A stretch of DNA of 64,000 nucleotides from Gammaproteobacteria bacterium (GTDB lineage Bacteria; Pseudomonadota; Gammaproteobacteria; Ga0077536), in assembly GCA_024234975.1 (NCBI GenBank), contig JACKNH010000013.1, positions 1-64,000 on the forward strand. The letters run 5' to 3'. The notes below the pieces were generated by a model. It was not told where the DNA came from and did not search any database. It saw only the letters and a list, made by a program, of their open reading frames with translations. Positions 8,308-18,468 of the stretch are shown in pieces. The position numbers and the translations under genes are program-made. Every line of letters starts with the position of its first letter. The stretch's first letter is position 1.

Positions 8308-9438
8308 TCAGATCGGCGCCAGCATCGCGGCGTTGGACAGCGCCATCAGCTGCGTATGCTCTTCCGGCGGGCCACCGACTTTCTCGATTTCACCCAGGCG
8401 GGCGGAGTTGGTGACGACCATCCGGCAGCGCTCCCAGCGCCGGTTCTGGTACCGCTCCAGTACCTGCTCCAACGATCCACCGCGGGCGAATTCAGCGGCG
8501 ATCACGACCGCATCTTCATGCCCCATGCCGGCGCCGGACGCGAGATGCGGCGTCGTTGCGTGAACACAATCGCCAATCAACAACACCCGCCCCTTGTACC
8601 ACGGACGCGGCATCAACATGCCCTCCAGCGGCCGGTAGATGATGCGTGAGGATTCGTTCAATCCCTCGCGAATCTTGCACACGACCGGCGCGGTGTATTC
8701 CTCGAGCAAGCCTTTGAGATGTGGCAAAAGTTCGCTCTGTTCGAAGCGATCCTTGGTCGGCCGCGCCTCGGTGTAGAAGATGTACATTTCTTCGTCGGAT
8801 ACCGGCGTGTAGCCAATCTTCCCCTGGCGACCGAGATACATTGCACCACGCGCCGCGCCATAACGCGGAACCACCGCCCGCCACACGCCCTGGCCGGTGA
8901 ACGACGGAACAGGCGCATCGGGGAACAATGCTTTGCGGACACTGGAGAACACGCCGTCGGCCGCGATCACGAGGTCATAGTCACGCACGTCGCCGTTGGA
9001 GAGGCTGACGGTGACCTTGTCGCCCTTGTCTTCGATGTGGTTGAACGTCACCCCCAGGTCGACCTTTGTGCCGGAAGCGAGTGTGGCGTCAGCCAGAATC
9101 TTCGCCAGCACCGGCCGCATGATGCCGCCGCTACCGGTGATGCCCTGTGAACCCGGCACCGGCGGCGCCGTCATGCGCTGGAATATGTTGCCGGCTGAAT
9201 CACAGAGTTCGACACCGTCATTGATCGCGCCATGCGCTTTGAACTGCTCAAGTACGCCGATCTCGGCAATCGCGCGCAGAGAAGGGCCGCTGACCGTGAT
9301 GCCGGCGCCATCGGTCCGCCAGTCCGGATCGATTTCCACCAGGTCAACGTTGACGCCCAGACGCCGCAGCGTGATGGCCGCCGACATGCCGGAAAATCCA
9401 CCACCGATGATCAATACATTTTCTGCCGGTAACGCCAT
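8308..9438 (-). CDS. FAD-dependent monooxygenase (class A, salicylate hydroxylase-like)
   Basis: A 376-aa flavoprotein hydroxylase. Residues 7-30 hold the Rossmann motif (NVLIIGGGFSGMSAAITLRR) ending in an acidic residue for ribose (DLVEID). The middle has the DYDLVIAADGVFSSVRK strand (DG motif). Near residue 290 is RVLLIGDCVHATTPHLASG (GD motif binding the FAD ribityl chain). Class A enzymes use NAD(P)H and oxygen to hydroxylate aromatic acids. The ATG has AGGGG six bases upstream. It is the most downstream member of the minus-strand run that includes the TonB receptor, though a 196-bp gap separates it from the TPR gene. Substrate unknown. Confidence 0.88.
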   Translation of the reverse strand: MALPAENVLIIGGGFSGMSAAITLRRLGVNVDLVEIDPDWRTDGAGITVSGPSLRAIAEIGVLEQFKAHGAINDGVELCDSAGNIFQRMTAPPVPGSQGITGSGGIMRPVLAKILADATLASGTKVDLGVTFNHIEDKGDKVTVSLSNGDVRDYDLVIAADGVFSSVRKALFPDAPVPSFTGQGVWRAVVPRYGAARGAMYLGRQGKIGYTPVSDEEMYIFYTEARPTKDRFEQSELLPHLKGLLEEYTAPVVCKIREGLNESSRIIYRPLEGMLMPRPWYKGRVLLIGDCVHATTPHLASGAGMGHEDAVVIAAEFARGGSLEQVLERYQNRRWERCRMVVTNSARLGEIEKVGGPPEEHTQLMALSNAAMLAPI

Positions 9439-9634
9439 GACTCACCCCTTCAGGTCTTGAATAATTCAGGCATCGCAGGCCGCCACTGCCGCGACGACCG
9501 CATCCTGCCGACGTTTACCGCTGCCGCCGGGTCGAAGGTTTCCAGTGTAAGTGGGTGTCTCAGACGCGCCAAATCCGTTGATTCAATAGCTGGATTTCAT
9601 TGGGGCGATAACACGGTTTCATGCTGTTCCTGCA

Positions 9635-12600
9635 CTACTCGAGCTGGAACCTGATGCGCATGTTCCTTTTCACCAGCCCGGGTTTACCCGTGGGGCAGTA
9701 CTGCAGTCTTGCCGCCGATTCCAGCACACTTGCATCGAACGCGCCGGGCGGTGAACCGTCGACCACGACAACGTCCTGGACCATCCCGGAAGGGGTGACC
9801 TGGAATTCGATGTCCACATAGCCCTCAATGCCATTCCTTTGCATGGCGGCCGGATATCTGGGCGACACCCGCCAGGCCAGGCGCAGTCCTTCGTCGCCGT
9901 CCGCCGGCGCCACTGTGCAATCGTTGACCCGCTCGGGCTCCAGCGGCGTTGGCGTTCCCACGAAGTCGTCCGGCCAGATGAAATGCGCAATTCCGAATAC
10001 GAACACCCCAAACACAATTACCCGGACTGCCGGGCCAATAATGATCCAGCCGCGCAGCACCATTCTTACCCACGCCGGATGGACTTCGTCCGGCGACCAT
10101 TGGTCATTTCTGCGCGCCGGCAGCCAGGATGCGAACTCCCAGCGAAGTCGATCGCGCAGGCGGGTGAACGGCTTCGCGCGCGACAGGTACTCACTGGCCA
10201 GGTCCCGCCTGCCCTCCGCCCGTAACCATATTGCGATGTAACGCGCCAATCGCGGGATTTCATCGCGAAAAGGTTTCTCGGCCAGCGCGCGCTCGAAGCG
10301 CTCGGTCGCGCCCGCAAGCCAGCTGACTGGAAGTCGCGCGGCTGCATCCTTGACCACCCTGACCGCGTTGATGTGGAAGTACTGCATGTTGCCGCCCAGG
10401 CCCTTATCCATCGCCTCGCGAAAGCCATCGACAAAATTGCCGGGCGATTCGCCGAGTTGAACCATGTTGCTCAAGGCCAGCACGTTGCTGGTATCGCGCT
10501 TGAGAACCTGACGGTAATACATCTTTGCCTGGGCCGCCGCGCCGAGATTGTGATAGGTCATGGCCAGGAAGACCAGCGCATCCAGCGACCCACTTCGCTC
10601 GTACTCGTTCTTCAGCACCTCCACGGCCCGCTCGGGATACTTGATTTGAAGCGCTCGCGCGAGCAGCAATACCCAGTTGCTCTGTGCCGGATCCTCCGCA
10701 TGCAGTTGCGTGGCCAGTGTGATTGCGTCGTCGTGCCGATCGAGCATGATCCAGATATCGCACAACTCCGCTTTCAGCCCCGGTGCGTGTGGCAACTCCG
10801 ACACCCAGTGTTCGATGAATTCGTGCCGTATCCCGTATCGACCAAGCTGCGCCAGCACTGATGCGATGGTGATGCCCAGCTCCGCCTGTTCGGCTTGCGG
10901 CGCATCGCGCATCATCTGATGGGCGGTTTCGAGCAGCGAAGCCTCCGGGTCCGCCGATTCGAACAAGCGCCGGATGATGTACTCGTCGCCAGGGTATTTC
11001 GCCAGCAGCTTGCGATAAGCATCGCGCGCACCTGCGGCATCGAGATTCTCCAGCGCCTGCATCCGGCGCAAGGTGAATTCGCGATCATCGGCGCTCACCG
11101 CCAATGCCTCGTCCGCCGCGTCGCGCAACTGCTCCCATGCATTGCGTTCTGCGAGGCTGGTCAACAAAAACCGGCGCGCCGCATCCGCCTCGTCGCCATC
11201 GAGCAGCCCGCTCACCAGCGGTTCGACCTCGGCAAGGCGACCGGCATCCAACGCGATCTGGGCGCGCAACAGCGCACATTGCGCCGGACTGAACCCCGGG
11301 TGATTCTGGTCGACCAGAGCGGTCGCCTCATCTGCTTCCCCCGCTGCGACAAGCGTACTAACGTAGTCGGATACAGCGCGGTAGTCGTAGGGCGAAAGCT
11401 GGTAACGGCCACGTGCGGCCCGCACCATGTTTTCGCGTTCGCGCTCGTAGCGATAAAGCACGACCAGCCGGTCCAGGCAGCCCTGGCGGTTAGGCGTGAT
11501 TTCCAGCGCTCGATGATAGGCTTCAATGGCTTCGCGGAGTGCGCCGCGCGTTTCCAGAATCTGCCCCAGCCGGTAATGGGCCGCGCCGTAGCCAGGACGC
11601 AGATGAATGATTTTGCGCAAGCGGGCTTCGGCGCCCTTGAGTTCACCCAGTGTTTCCTGCAGGAAAGCCAGGTTGAATTCGACATCCTCATGCCAGTCAG
11701 CGCCTGCCACCAGCGCCGTGGCCCAGCTCAGTATCGACTCGCGTGCCTTGCGATCGAGTTCGTCCAGGCGCAACAAATCGAGAAAATAGCGAAGGGAATA
11801 CGGAAGAACCCCTGGCAGGGCGGCTGGCAGCATATCCGGAATGGAGGGTGCGCCCCCCTCACCGGTAACCGCTGCATGGGCCGCCAACCTGATTCGGGCA
11901 ACGAGCAAGCGGATGTCGTCGTGCCATGCACGACCTTCCGCTGCAGCAACCTCCGTCACCGCCGCGGCGAATTCATCCCAGCCATTGGCGGCATCGACGG
12001 CCGACCAGAGATAGCCGGCGTCCGGGACATTTTCCAGATTGGATGCCAACCATTCCGCGTCTTCCTGATCCAGGTCTGCCACCGCGCGCTCGCGAACGCG
12101 CGCAACCAGGTCCGGGCGTTGTTGCTGTGCATAGAAGCGTGCGAGCTGGGCGTATGCGGTTGGCAGTTTGGGCTGCAATGCCATGCAGCGTAACAGCTGA
12201 TGTTCGTAGGCAATGCCATCGTCACCGTCAGCCATCACCTGAGCGAGGTCGGACTGCAGGCCGTGAACACTGGGATTGCGCTCAATCAACCCCTGCACTT
12301 CCGCCAGTCGTTCGCGATACGGATTGCGATGTGGAAACCATGCTCTTACCTGCTGGGAAATCGCTATCGAGCGCGATGACAACTCAACCGCATTCGCGGC
12401 TGCGGCCTCAGCCTCCTCGAGGTGACCCAGTTCCAATAACGCAATGGCCCGGCTGACATGCAGTTGGTCGAAGTTGGGATAGTCCCGCAACAGCGGTTCA
12501 AGCTCGGTCAGCGCGCCGGCATAGTCCTTGCGATTCAGGCACAGCGTGACTCGCAGGTAGCCTTTGATATGAGGATTCAGCTGGCTGTCGTCGGCTGCGA

Positions 12601-14242
12601 TGCGCTGAGTGATGAGTTCGGCATCTTGCGATCGGAGCAGCGCTTTGAGTTGTATCGTCTGGTGTTGTCGCGGATCGGTGGCGATCTGCTTCACCGCCTC
12701 GCGGTATCGGTGGGCTGACACGGTGATGCCATAGGCAATGTCGAACTTCTCCAGAGCTTCGTCGGCGGTGTCCGGAATCTGTTCGAAACAAGTTTGTGCC
12801 CACGCTGTCTCGCCACGGGCACAGGCACGCGCGAGGTCCAGCACAAGTTCCGCCGTCGCGCTCTTCCAGCCCTCCGGTAGCGATGTGCCGCCGGTGGCGG
12901 GTGTCAGCACCAGCACATAGCTCCCGGCACTTTGGAAATGCCCGGTCGCCGCGTCCATTTCCATGTGATAAGGCATCCACTCCATGGGATCGCGGATCAC
13001 CAGAATGTTCAGCGCTTCGTCGTAGCCACACACCACTTCGACATGCGCGTTGAACATGCCTTGTGACTGCACCATCACTGGCAAACCCTGGTCCAGCAAC
13101 TGCGTGATGACTTCGATATCAAACCGCAGGCAGTGGGTGTCGTAGCCGTATTGCGTCATCACCTCCCGCACGCGCCACAGCTCCGTACCGGAGTAGCCAT
13201 ACATCTGTTCGAACAGACGGACGGGATCTGTGACCTGCCCGAGGATGCCGGTCATCATGGCGACCGAGGTCGGCACGCACATCAGGTATTGCTGCGCAAT
13301 CAGCGGCGTGGGCAGCAATACCTGTTTCGTTGCGGTGAGTCGGGAATCCAGTCGCGCGTTGAGTTCCGCGCTGAAGACGGGACGATTTGCCAATGCAAGC
13401 TCGCGTTGACCGGAAAACCAGCGCAGCAGGAATAACAGGCGACCAAGACCTTTGTCAGCAGCAATCGCTGGCCAGAGTTGCATCGCCTGTTCGAGTATCC
13501 GGGCGGCTTCGCCGGCACGCCCCATGGCGAAAGTCGTATAGCAACGGAATACCGCGATATCCGCATTATCACTGGCGGCGGACTGCAGAATTTCGTGGGC
13601 TTCGGCACTGTCGCCACGCGACAGCAGCAAGTCCACCAGCGCCAGCACGGCAATCACTGAATTCGGACGTGACTTCAGGCCGCGACGGGCGAATTGCACC
13701 GCCTTGTCCCATTCGCGCAGGTTTCCCCAGGCCATCGCCAGGTGATGCAGCGCAAAGGCGGACTTGTCCGCGCCCAGGGCTATGGATTGTTCAATCTGCT
13801 TGTTCGCGTTGTGTACGAACCCGAGCGTGGCGCTGCAATCGGCCAACAACGCATACTTGGCCGCTGCATACCGCGGCGGAGCATCGAAGCCCTCCAGTAG
13901 CGCTTGCGCACGCAGGACGCTGTTGCGTTTGCGCGTGACCCGTGCCCAGGCCAGCAGGACCTCCGGGTGGCCGGGGTGCAGGCGGCAGGCAAGCCGCAGC
14001 CAGGCGTATGAGCGACGGAACTCGCCGGCAGCGCGTGAGACTGCGGATAGCAGAATGAAGTCGTTGGGTTTGAGTGCAGTTGCCCGGCGCTTGAGCCGGG
14101 CCGCCAATTCATGCGCGCGTTGATAACGGCCGGCGGCGTAGTGGCGCTTTACCTGGAACAGGAACCAGGACGTTTCGCCGCGCTGCTGGATAAGGTCATA
14201 GCTCAAGACTGGCTCCGTCTTCCCGCCGACAAACGTCAGCAT
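9635..14242 (-). CDS. giant TPR protein with C39-like peptidase domain, one membrane segment and C-terminal TonB domain
   Basis: A 1535-aa multidomain protein. Residues about 30-300 are TPR-like helical pairs. Residues about 310-425 form a C39-like papain-fold domain: IAQQYLMC with Cys322, FNAHVEVVCGYD with His400, and ILVIRDP with Asp418. A long second TPR array follows to about residue 1380. A single membrane helix is near residues 1399-1422; the basic stretch before it (RR...R) and acidic residues after it (PDDF) predict N-terminus inside. The last ~85 residues are a TonB C-terminal domain (SPRYPAAMQRNGIEGYVDIE, then VLESAARLQYCPTGKPG) with two cysteines that could bond. No signal peptide. 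It lies directly downstream of a TonB-dependent receptor gene. Work in TonB energisation or envelope signalling is inferred, not shown. Confidence 0.85.
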   Translation of the reverse strand: MLTFVGGKTEPVLSYDLIQQRGETSWFLFQVKRHYAAGRYQRAHELAARLKRRATALKPNDFILLSAVSRAAGEFRRSYAWLRLACRLHPGHPEVLLAWARVTRKRNSVLRAQALLEGFDAPPRYAAAKYALLADCSATLGFVHNANKQIEQSIALGADKSAFALHHLAMAWGNLREWDKAVQFARRGLKSRPNSVIAVLALVDLLLSRGDSAEAHEILQSAASDNADIAVFRCYTTFAMGRAGEAARILEQAMQLWPAIAADKGLGRLLFLLRWFSGQRELALANRPVFSAELNARLDSRLTATKQVLLPTPLIAQQYLMCVPTSVAMMTGILGQVTDPVRLFEQMYGYSGTELWRVREVMTQYGYDTHCLRFDIEVITQLLDQGLPVMVQSQGMFNAHVEVVCGYDEALNILVIRDPMEWMPYHMEMDAATGHFQSAGSYVLVLTPATGGTSLPEGWKSATAELVLDLARACARGETAWAQTCFEQIPDTADEALEKFDIAYGITVSAHRYREAVKQIATDPRQHQTIQLKALLRSQDAELITQRIAADDSQLNPHIKGYLRVTLCLNRKDYAGALTELEPLLRDYPNFDQLHVSRAIALLELGHLEEAEAAAANAVELSSRSIAISQQVRAWFPHRNPYRERLAEVQGLIERNPSVHGLQSDLAQVMADGDDGIAYEHQLLRCMALQPKLPTAYAQLARFYAQQQRPDLVARVRERAVADLDQEDAEWLASNLENVPDAGYLWSAVDAANGWDEFAAAVTEVAAAEGRAWHDDIRLLVARIRLAAHAAVTGEGGAPSIPDMLPAALPGVLPYSLRYFLDLLRLDELDRKARESILSWATALVAGADWHEDVEFNLAFLQETLGELKGAEARLRKIIHLRPGYGAAHYRLGQILETRGALREAIEAYHRALEITPNRQGCLDRLVVLYRYERERENMVRAARGRYQLSPYDYRAVSDYVSTLVAAGEADEATALVDQNHPGFSPAQCALLRAQIALDAGRLAEVEPLVSGLLDGDEADAARRFLLTSLAERNAWEQLRDAADEALAVSADDREFTLRRMQALENLDAAGARDAYRKLLAKYPGDEYIIRRLFESADPEASLLETAHQMMRDAPQAEQAELGITIASVLAQLGRYGIRHEFIEHWVSELPHAPGLKAELCDIWIMLDRHDDAITLATQLHAEDPAQSNWVLLLARALQIKYPERAVEVLKNEYERSGSLDALVFLAMTYHNLGAAAQAKMYYRQVLKRDTSNVLALSNMVQLGESPGNFVDGFREAMDKGLGGNMQYFHINAVRVVKDAAARLPVSWLAGATERFERALAEKPFRDEIPRLARYIAIWLRAEGRRDLASEYLSRAKPFTRLRDRLRWEFASWLPARRNDQWSPDEVHPAWVRMVLRGWIIIGPAVRVIVFGVFVFGIAHFIWPDDFVGTPTPLEPERVNDCTVAPADGDEGLRLAWRVSPRYPAAMQRNGIEGYVDIEFQVTPSGMVQDVVVVDGSPPGAFDASVLESAARLQYCPTGKPGLVKRNMRIRFQLE

Positions 14243-14490
14243 CCTGCAACATTATCGATTGCGGGAGCCGGCCAGCCTCATGGCTGGAAAAACCTCCTTT
14301 CCCCCGTCGGTTCGTGCGCGCATACGCACAGCGTGCCCGCCAAATTTATACCAAGTGGCATGGCGGCAACTATCCTTTGAACGGGTGATTGGAGGGTAAA
14401 CGGAAAAAGCGGCGCAGCGATGCGGCTGAAGGTTCCAGGACCGGTTCCCGGGGCAGCCCGGGTGGTGCGGACGGGGACAACGATCAGACC

Positions 14491-14523
14491 AGGCCGGCCC
14501 CGGAATGCATCCGGGGCCGGCCT
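14491..14523 (-). terminator. strong hairpin downstream of the TonB-dependent receptor gene
   Basis: A perfect 14-bp stem (14491-14504 with 14510-14523) around a 5-base loop begins 7 bases past the receptor stop codon. A T-run is lacking, so it may attenuate transcription or protect the mRNA end rather than act as a full intrinsic terminator. The remainder of the 288-bp gap (14243-14530) shows nothing I can name. Confidence 0.55.
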
Positions 14524-14530
14524 GTCACGA

Positions 14531-16945
14531 TCAGAAGTTGTAATTCACTCCAATACCATAAGTCATCGGTGCGCCGAACTGCGTCATGGCCATACCCAGC
14601 AGCGGCGCCTGGGTGGCGAGCACCCGACGCTTGTCTTCGAGGTTGCGGATGTAGGCGTTGACCGACCACCGGTTGTCCGGCGCCGACAACGTCAGCCCGA
14701 GGTTGGTCCGCGTGTGATCGTTGATGACTTCGTGGGCCAGGTTGTTGAAACCCGTCACCTGGTCATCCGTCCACGTGGTATCCGCCGACGCCGTCAGATC
14801 GTAGCGTCCGAGATCGAACGTATGTTCGATACCCAGTTTCACGACCCACTTCGGCGAGTAGATCGCCGGGTTGTTGGAACAGTCGAAGTCCAGAACCGGG
14901 GTGCCATTGTTTGTTCCGGTGATATTGAACGGGCAATTGATATTGTCGCGCGGCGGTGAGGTGACGAAATGCAGGTCGTCATACGTTGCATCGAGGTACT
15001 GCACCTTGGCGCTGAGCAGCGTACGGTCCGTCGCCAGCCACAACAGGTCGATATCCACACCTTTGCTGGTCGCCTTGCCGACGTTATCCGTCAGATTTTC
15101 CAGCACGCCGGCTTCGCTCAGGGTGAAGTAGCTGATCTGCTGGTCCTTGTAGTCCCAGTAGAAAATCTCCGCATTGAGCTGCAGCCGCCCATCGAGGAAA
15201 CGGTTCTTGGTGCCCAGCGTGAACGCATCCAGGTACTCGGGCTGGTAGAGACCCACGCTCGCCAACTGGAAACCACCCGACCGATAACCGGTTTCGAAAC
15301 TGCCATAGACCAGGGAATCATCCGCCACATCCCACTCCAGCGACAGGCGATATGTCATCTTGTTCTTGTCGTAGGTGTTCAGGTTTGGATTCGAGGCGTG
15401 CAGTATCGTCGCAATGCCATTGTTCAGCGGAATGATGGTCACGCCGGGCGCGACCTGATTGAACACCGTAGCCCAGCCGTTATCGCGCAGAAAGGCTTCT
15501 GCCTGCGCCACCGTATCCAGTGTCGGAAAATGCGGCAGGTTGCCGGGAATCTGGCAGCCCTGGGTGAAAGACTGCGGGGGCGTGATCAATCCCGGCGGCG
15601 GCCCGCCGCAGAAGGTGATGAAATTATCGATCGAGCCATCCATCTCCTTGTGATCATCGGTATAACGCGCGCCGGTGATGAGGCGAACGGTATCGGAGAA
15701 GTTCCAGGTCAGCTGGGTGAACAGCGCCCACGAGGTCGTGTCCTGCTTGTATTCCTGCAACGGCAGCACGAACTCCTGGTTGAAGGTATTGTTGCCGGTG
15801 ATGTCCTCGGTGAAATAGAAGCCGCCGACGAGGTAATCCACGATGCTGCCGGTTTCCCCTGCCAGACGCAGTTCCACCGATGTCTGCTTCATGTCCTCCT
15901 GCCACCAGCCGCTGTTGAAGCCCGGGCCATTGAACATGCTGTCCTGCTTGATCTCACGCCAGGCGGGAATCAGCGTGAACTGGCCGATGGCCGTGTCGTA
16001 GTTGATCTCGGCATTGATGCCGACGATTTTACCGTCCACATACCACTCGTCCTGGACATCGCCGAGAAAGCCGAAACCCGGCGCGGCCAGAATGGAATTG
16101 CGGTAGGCATTGCCGGCTGCTGTATCCGTACCCTCACCCGGCGCCAGACCGGACGGCACAAAGGTGTATGTCGCCAGGCCACCCGGCGCAAACTGGCCGA
16201 CCGGCGTCGTGCCGTTGCCTACGCCACCAATGTCCGAATAGTCACCGGCGATGCGCACGGTAAGGTCTTCGTTGATTTCGCTGAGAAACTGCGCACGGAT
16301 GCTCTTGCTGTCGGAATCGTTGGTGCCGTCCTTGTTATAACCATCACGATTGACGATCGAGCCGGCCACGCGTAAAGCGCTGGAATCGCCGATGGGGGCA
16401 TTGAACGCGCCGCTCAGCGTGAGGTTGTCGAAGTTGCCGTAACCGGCATTGACGAAGCCACTGGTTTCCCCGAGCTTCGGCGCCACCGGCAGAATGTTGA
16501 TCACACCGCCTGTCGCGTTCTTGCCGTACAAGGTCCCCTGCGGCCCCTTCAGGACTTCCACACGCTCGATGTCGAAGAACGCGGTGGTCGAAGTAGCCGC
16601 GCCGCGCGCCATGACGACGCCGTCGTAAGTGACGATGATTGCCGGATCAAGGTAGGCGTTGTTGGCGCGATTACCGATGCCGCGCATATACAACTGCCCC
16701 GACATGCCACCACCCGCCGTCAATGTCAGCGCCGGTACGAGATTGGTCAGTTCATACGCGTCGGTGACGCCATTCTTCGCCAGCGTATCACTGGAGAGAA
16801 CGTCGATGGCCAGCGCGGCTTCCTGCAGGGACTGAGCCTTGCGCTGCGCGGTCACGGTGATTTCCTCCAGCGCGCTCTGCGCCGACGCCGCTTGCGCCGT
16901 CAGCAGTGCCGCGGCCAACGCGGTCAATCGAAATTCGTGCTTCAT
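14531..16945 (-). CDS. TonB-dependent outer-membrane receptor
   Basis: An 804-aa outer-membrane transporter. A signal peptide ends near AQAASAQS (about residue 23), followed by a TonB box-like segment (LEEITVTAQRKAQSLQ). The plug domain spans about 45-150 (KGPQGTLYGKNATGGVINI). A 22-strand barrel follows and ends in the expected aromatic residue (YGIGVNYNF). The signature ETGYRSGGFQLA is common in sphingomonad-type receptors for aromatic or lipid-like substrates. A GGGGGA site precedes the ATG. Neighbours are an MFS carrier and flavin oxidoreductase upstream and the TPR/TonB protein downstream, suggesting a dedicated uptake and oxidation system. Ligand unknown. The 168-bp gap upstream shows no gene. 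Confidence 0.93.
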   Translation of the reverse strand: MKHEFRLTALAAALLTAQAASAQSALEEITVTAQRKAQSLQEAALAIDVLSSDTLAKNGVTDAYELTNLVPALTLTAGGGMSGQLYMRGIGNRANNAYLDPAIIVTYDGVVMARGAATSTTAFFDIERVEVLKGPQGTLYGKNATGGVINILPVAPKLGETSGFVNAGYGNFDNLTLSGAFNAPIGDSSALRVAGSIVNRDGYNKDGTNDSDSKSIRAQFLSEINEDLTVRIAGDYSDIGGVGNGTTPVGQFAPGGLATYTFVPSGLAPGEGTDTAAGNAYRNSILAAPGFGFLGDVQDEWYVDGKIVGINAEINYDTAIGQFTLIPAWREIKQDSMFNGPGFNSGWWQEDMKQTSVELRLAGETGSIVDYLVGGFYFTEDITGNNTFNQEFVLPLQEYKQDTTSWALFTQLTWNFSDTVRLITGARYTDDHKEMDGSIDNFITFCGGPPPGLITPPQSFTQGCQIPGNLPHFPTLDTVAQAEAFLRDNGWATVFNQVAPGVTIIPLNNGIATILHASNPNLNTYDKNKMTYRLSLEWDVADDSLVYGSFETGYRSGGFQLASVGLYQPEYLDAFTLGTKNRFLDGRLQLNAEIFYWDYKDQQISYFTLSEAGVLENLTDNVGKATSKGVDIDLLWLATDRTLLSAKVQYLDATYDDLHFVTSPPRDNINCPFNITGTNNGTPVLDFDCSNNPAIYSPKWVVKLGIEHTFDLGRYDLTASADTTWTDDQVTGFNNLAHEVINDHTRTNLGLTLSAPDNRWSVNAYIRNLEDKRRVLATQAPLLGMAMTQFGAPMTYGIGVNYNF

Positions 16946-17113
16946 GGAGTCCCCCTCGCAGTCGAAAATGATGAACGAACAATGAATTCGTGGCAGGCGC
17001 TGAAGCAGTCGCGTCCGTCACTGCGCATTCCGCGAGGAATTCTACTTAAACAGCGATGGATTCCCGCTTCGATTTACAAATCAGCATTATCACTGCGGTG
17101 GATATAAGCCGGT

Positions 17114-18400
17114 TCAATCGGCCCGCGCATAATCCCGATCAATGGCATTGGCATCCGGAATGTCCCGCATTGTCAGCAAGGTGACAAAAGAAACCGCCAG
17201 CAATGCCAGGAGTACGAAATAGGCCGCCTCGAGGTTCCCTGCCTGATTGAATGCGCCCATGAATGCCAATGCGAATGCCATCGGGATCGCCTGGATCGTC
17301 ATGATCCATTTATTGGCTTCCATGTAGTGCTTGCGTCCATAAACATATGAAGTAATGCAGGGATGCATGGTAGGCACGCCACCGGTCATGCACGCCACGC
17401 CGAATGCCCACAGCGCCATCAGCACGTTGCTGCCGCCGACGGGCATGATCGCAAGTGGAATCACCGCGAACAGAAACAGCAGATTGAGGACCAGCGACGC
17501 CTTGATCGACCCGAGCTTGTCGTCTATCCAGCCGATGACATAACTCATCGGAATGCCGGCAGCCGCGCCCAGTGACAACCAGCCCAGCGCCTGACTGACG
17601 AACAGGTTGGGGACGTCGGCAGGCGTACCAAGGCTGATGAACCGCACCGCCATGTAAGCCATCATCGCGACGATGACGAACTGGAGAATGCCGTAGGCAA
17701 TAATCAACTGCCATGCCCGGCGTTCGCTCAACAATTGCCGGACAGTAATGTGATTGCCTTGCTCCTTACCTTCCGAATATGGCGCGTGACCGGCGCCGTC
17801 CGGATTCAAGCCCATTTCCTCCGGCGTATCGCGCATGGCGAACGCTATTGCCAGCGCCAGGGCGATGAGAATGGCTGCTATTGCATGGTAGGTGGTCAGT
17901 CCGAATCGACTGACCAGTTCAGTCATGGCCGCGATACCGACAATAGAGAAAAACGGGCTGCCAGCAGTGATCACACCCATCACCCGACCGCGATATTTGA
18001 TGAACCAGTTCGCGCACAGCATGAATCCGCCCAGTTGCAGCGGCACGACCAGCACCCGCACCACGAACACACTCACGGCGTAGACAGGATAGCTGTTGCC
18101 TGCCAGCGCAATGCCGGCACAGCCCAGCGCCATCACGATAACCGACGGCACAAGTATTCTGCGCACGCCGAAACGGACGAAAGCAGCGCCGACCACCAGG
18201 TAGGCGGCGATGGTCACCAGTGCGCCAGCGGTAACGGGATTGGTGATGCGCAAGTCGTCCCATCCGTTGGCTTGTTGCAGATAAGGCGTCAGGACATTCA
18301 GGTGGTCATTCTGCAACCCTGAATAGAAGAACATCATGATGAAACCGAGGATCATGAAGACCAGCGCATGACGACCGAACCGGCGGTTTTCGAATATCAC
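17114..18400 (-). CDS. MFS transporter
   Basis: A 428-aa inner-membrane carrier with about 12 hydrophobic segments and a central polar loop (MRDTPEEMGLNPDGAGHAPYSEG). Loop 2-3 holds the family-like VRFGVRRILVPS. The architecture resembles oxalate/formate or monocarboxylate-type MFS proteins. The start is GTG at 18400 with GGAG about 7 bases upstream; no ATG fits the first membrane helix. It sits between the flavoprotein/76-aa pair and the TonB receptor, so it probably moves the same compound, once in the periplasm, across the inner membrane. Substrate unknown. Confidence 0.85.
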   Translation of the reverse strand: MIFENRRFGRHALVFMILGFIMMFFYSGLQNDHLNVLTPYLQQANGWDDLRITNPVTAGALVTIAAYLVVGAAFVRFGVRRILVPSVIVMALGCAGIALAGNSYPVYAVSVFVVRVLVVPLQLGGFMLCANWFIKYRGRVMGVITAGSPFFSIVGIAAMTELVSRFGLTTYHAIAAILIALALAIAFAMRDTPEEMGLNPDGAGHAPYSEGKEQGNHITVRQLLSERRAWQLIIAYGILQFVIVAMMAYMAVRFISLGTPADVPNLFVSQALGWLSLGAAAGIPMSYVIGWIDDKLGSIKASLVLNLLFLFAVIPLAIMPVGGSNVLMALWAFGVACMTGGVPTMHPCITSYVYGRKHYMEANKWIMTIQAIPMAFALAFMGAFNQAGNLEAAYFVLLALLAVSFVTLLTMRDIPDANAIDRDYARAD

Positions 18401-18468
18401 GAGTCATCTCCAGACAGGGTGTCGCAGCCGAGGGAACGCGGGCAGACAGTCGCCACCCGCGCGGTCAA

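Noticed and set aside
14969..16375. Long open frame (468 codons) on the plus strand inside the TonB receptor gene
   Set aside because: It is antisense to a gene with clear plug and barrel motifs, its composition is low in hydrophobic periodicity and rich in R, H and Q, and it has no ribosome site. High GC content makes such antisense frames common.
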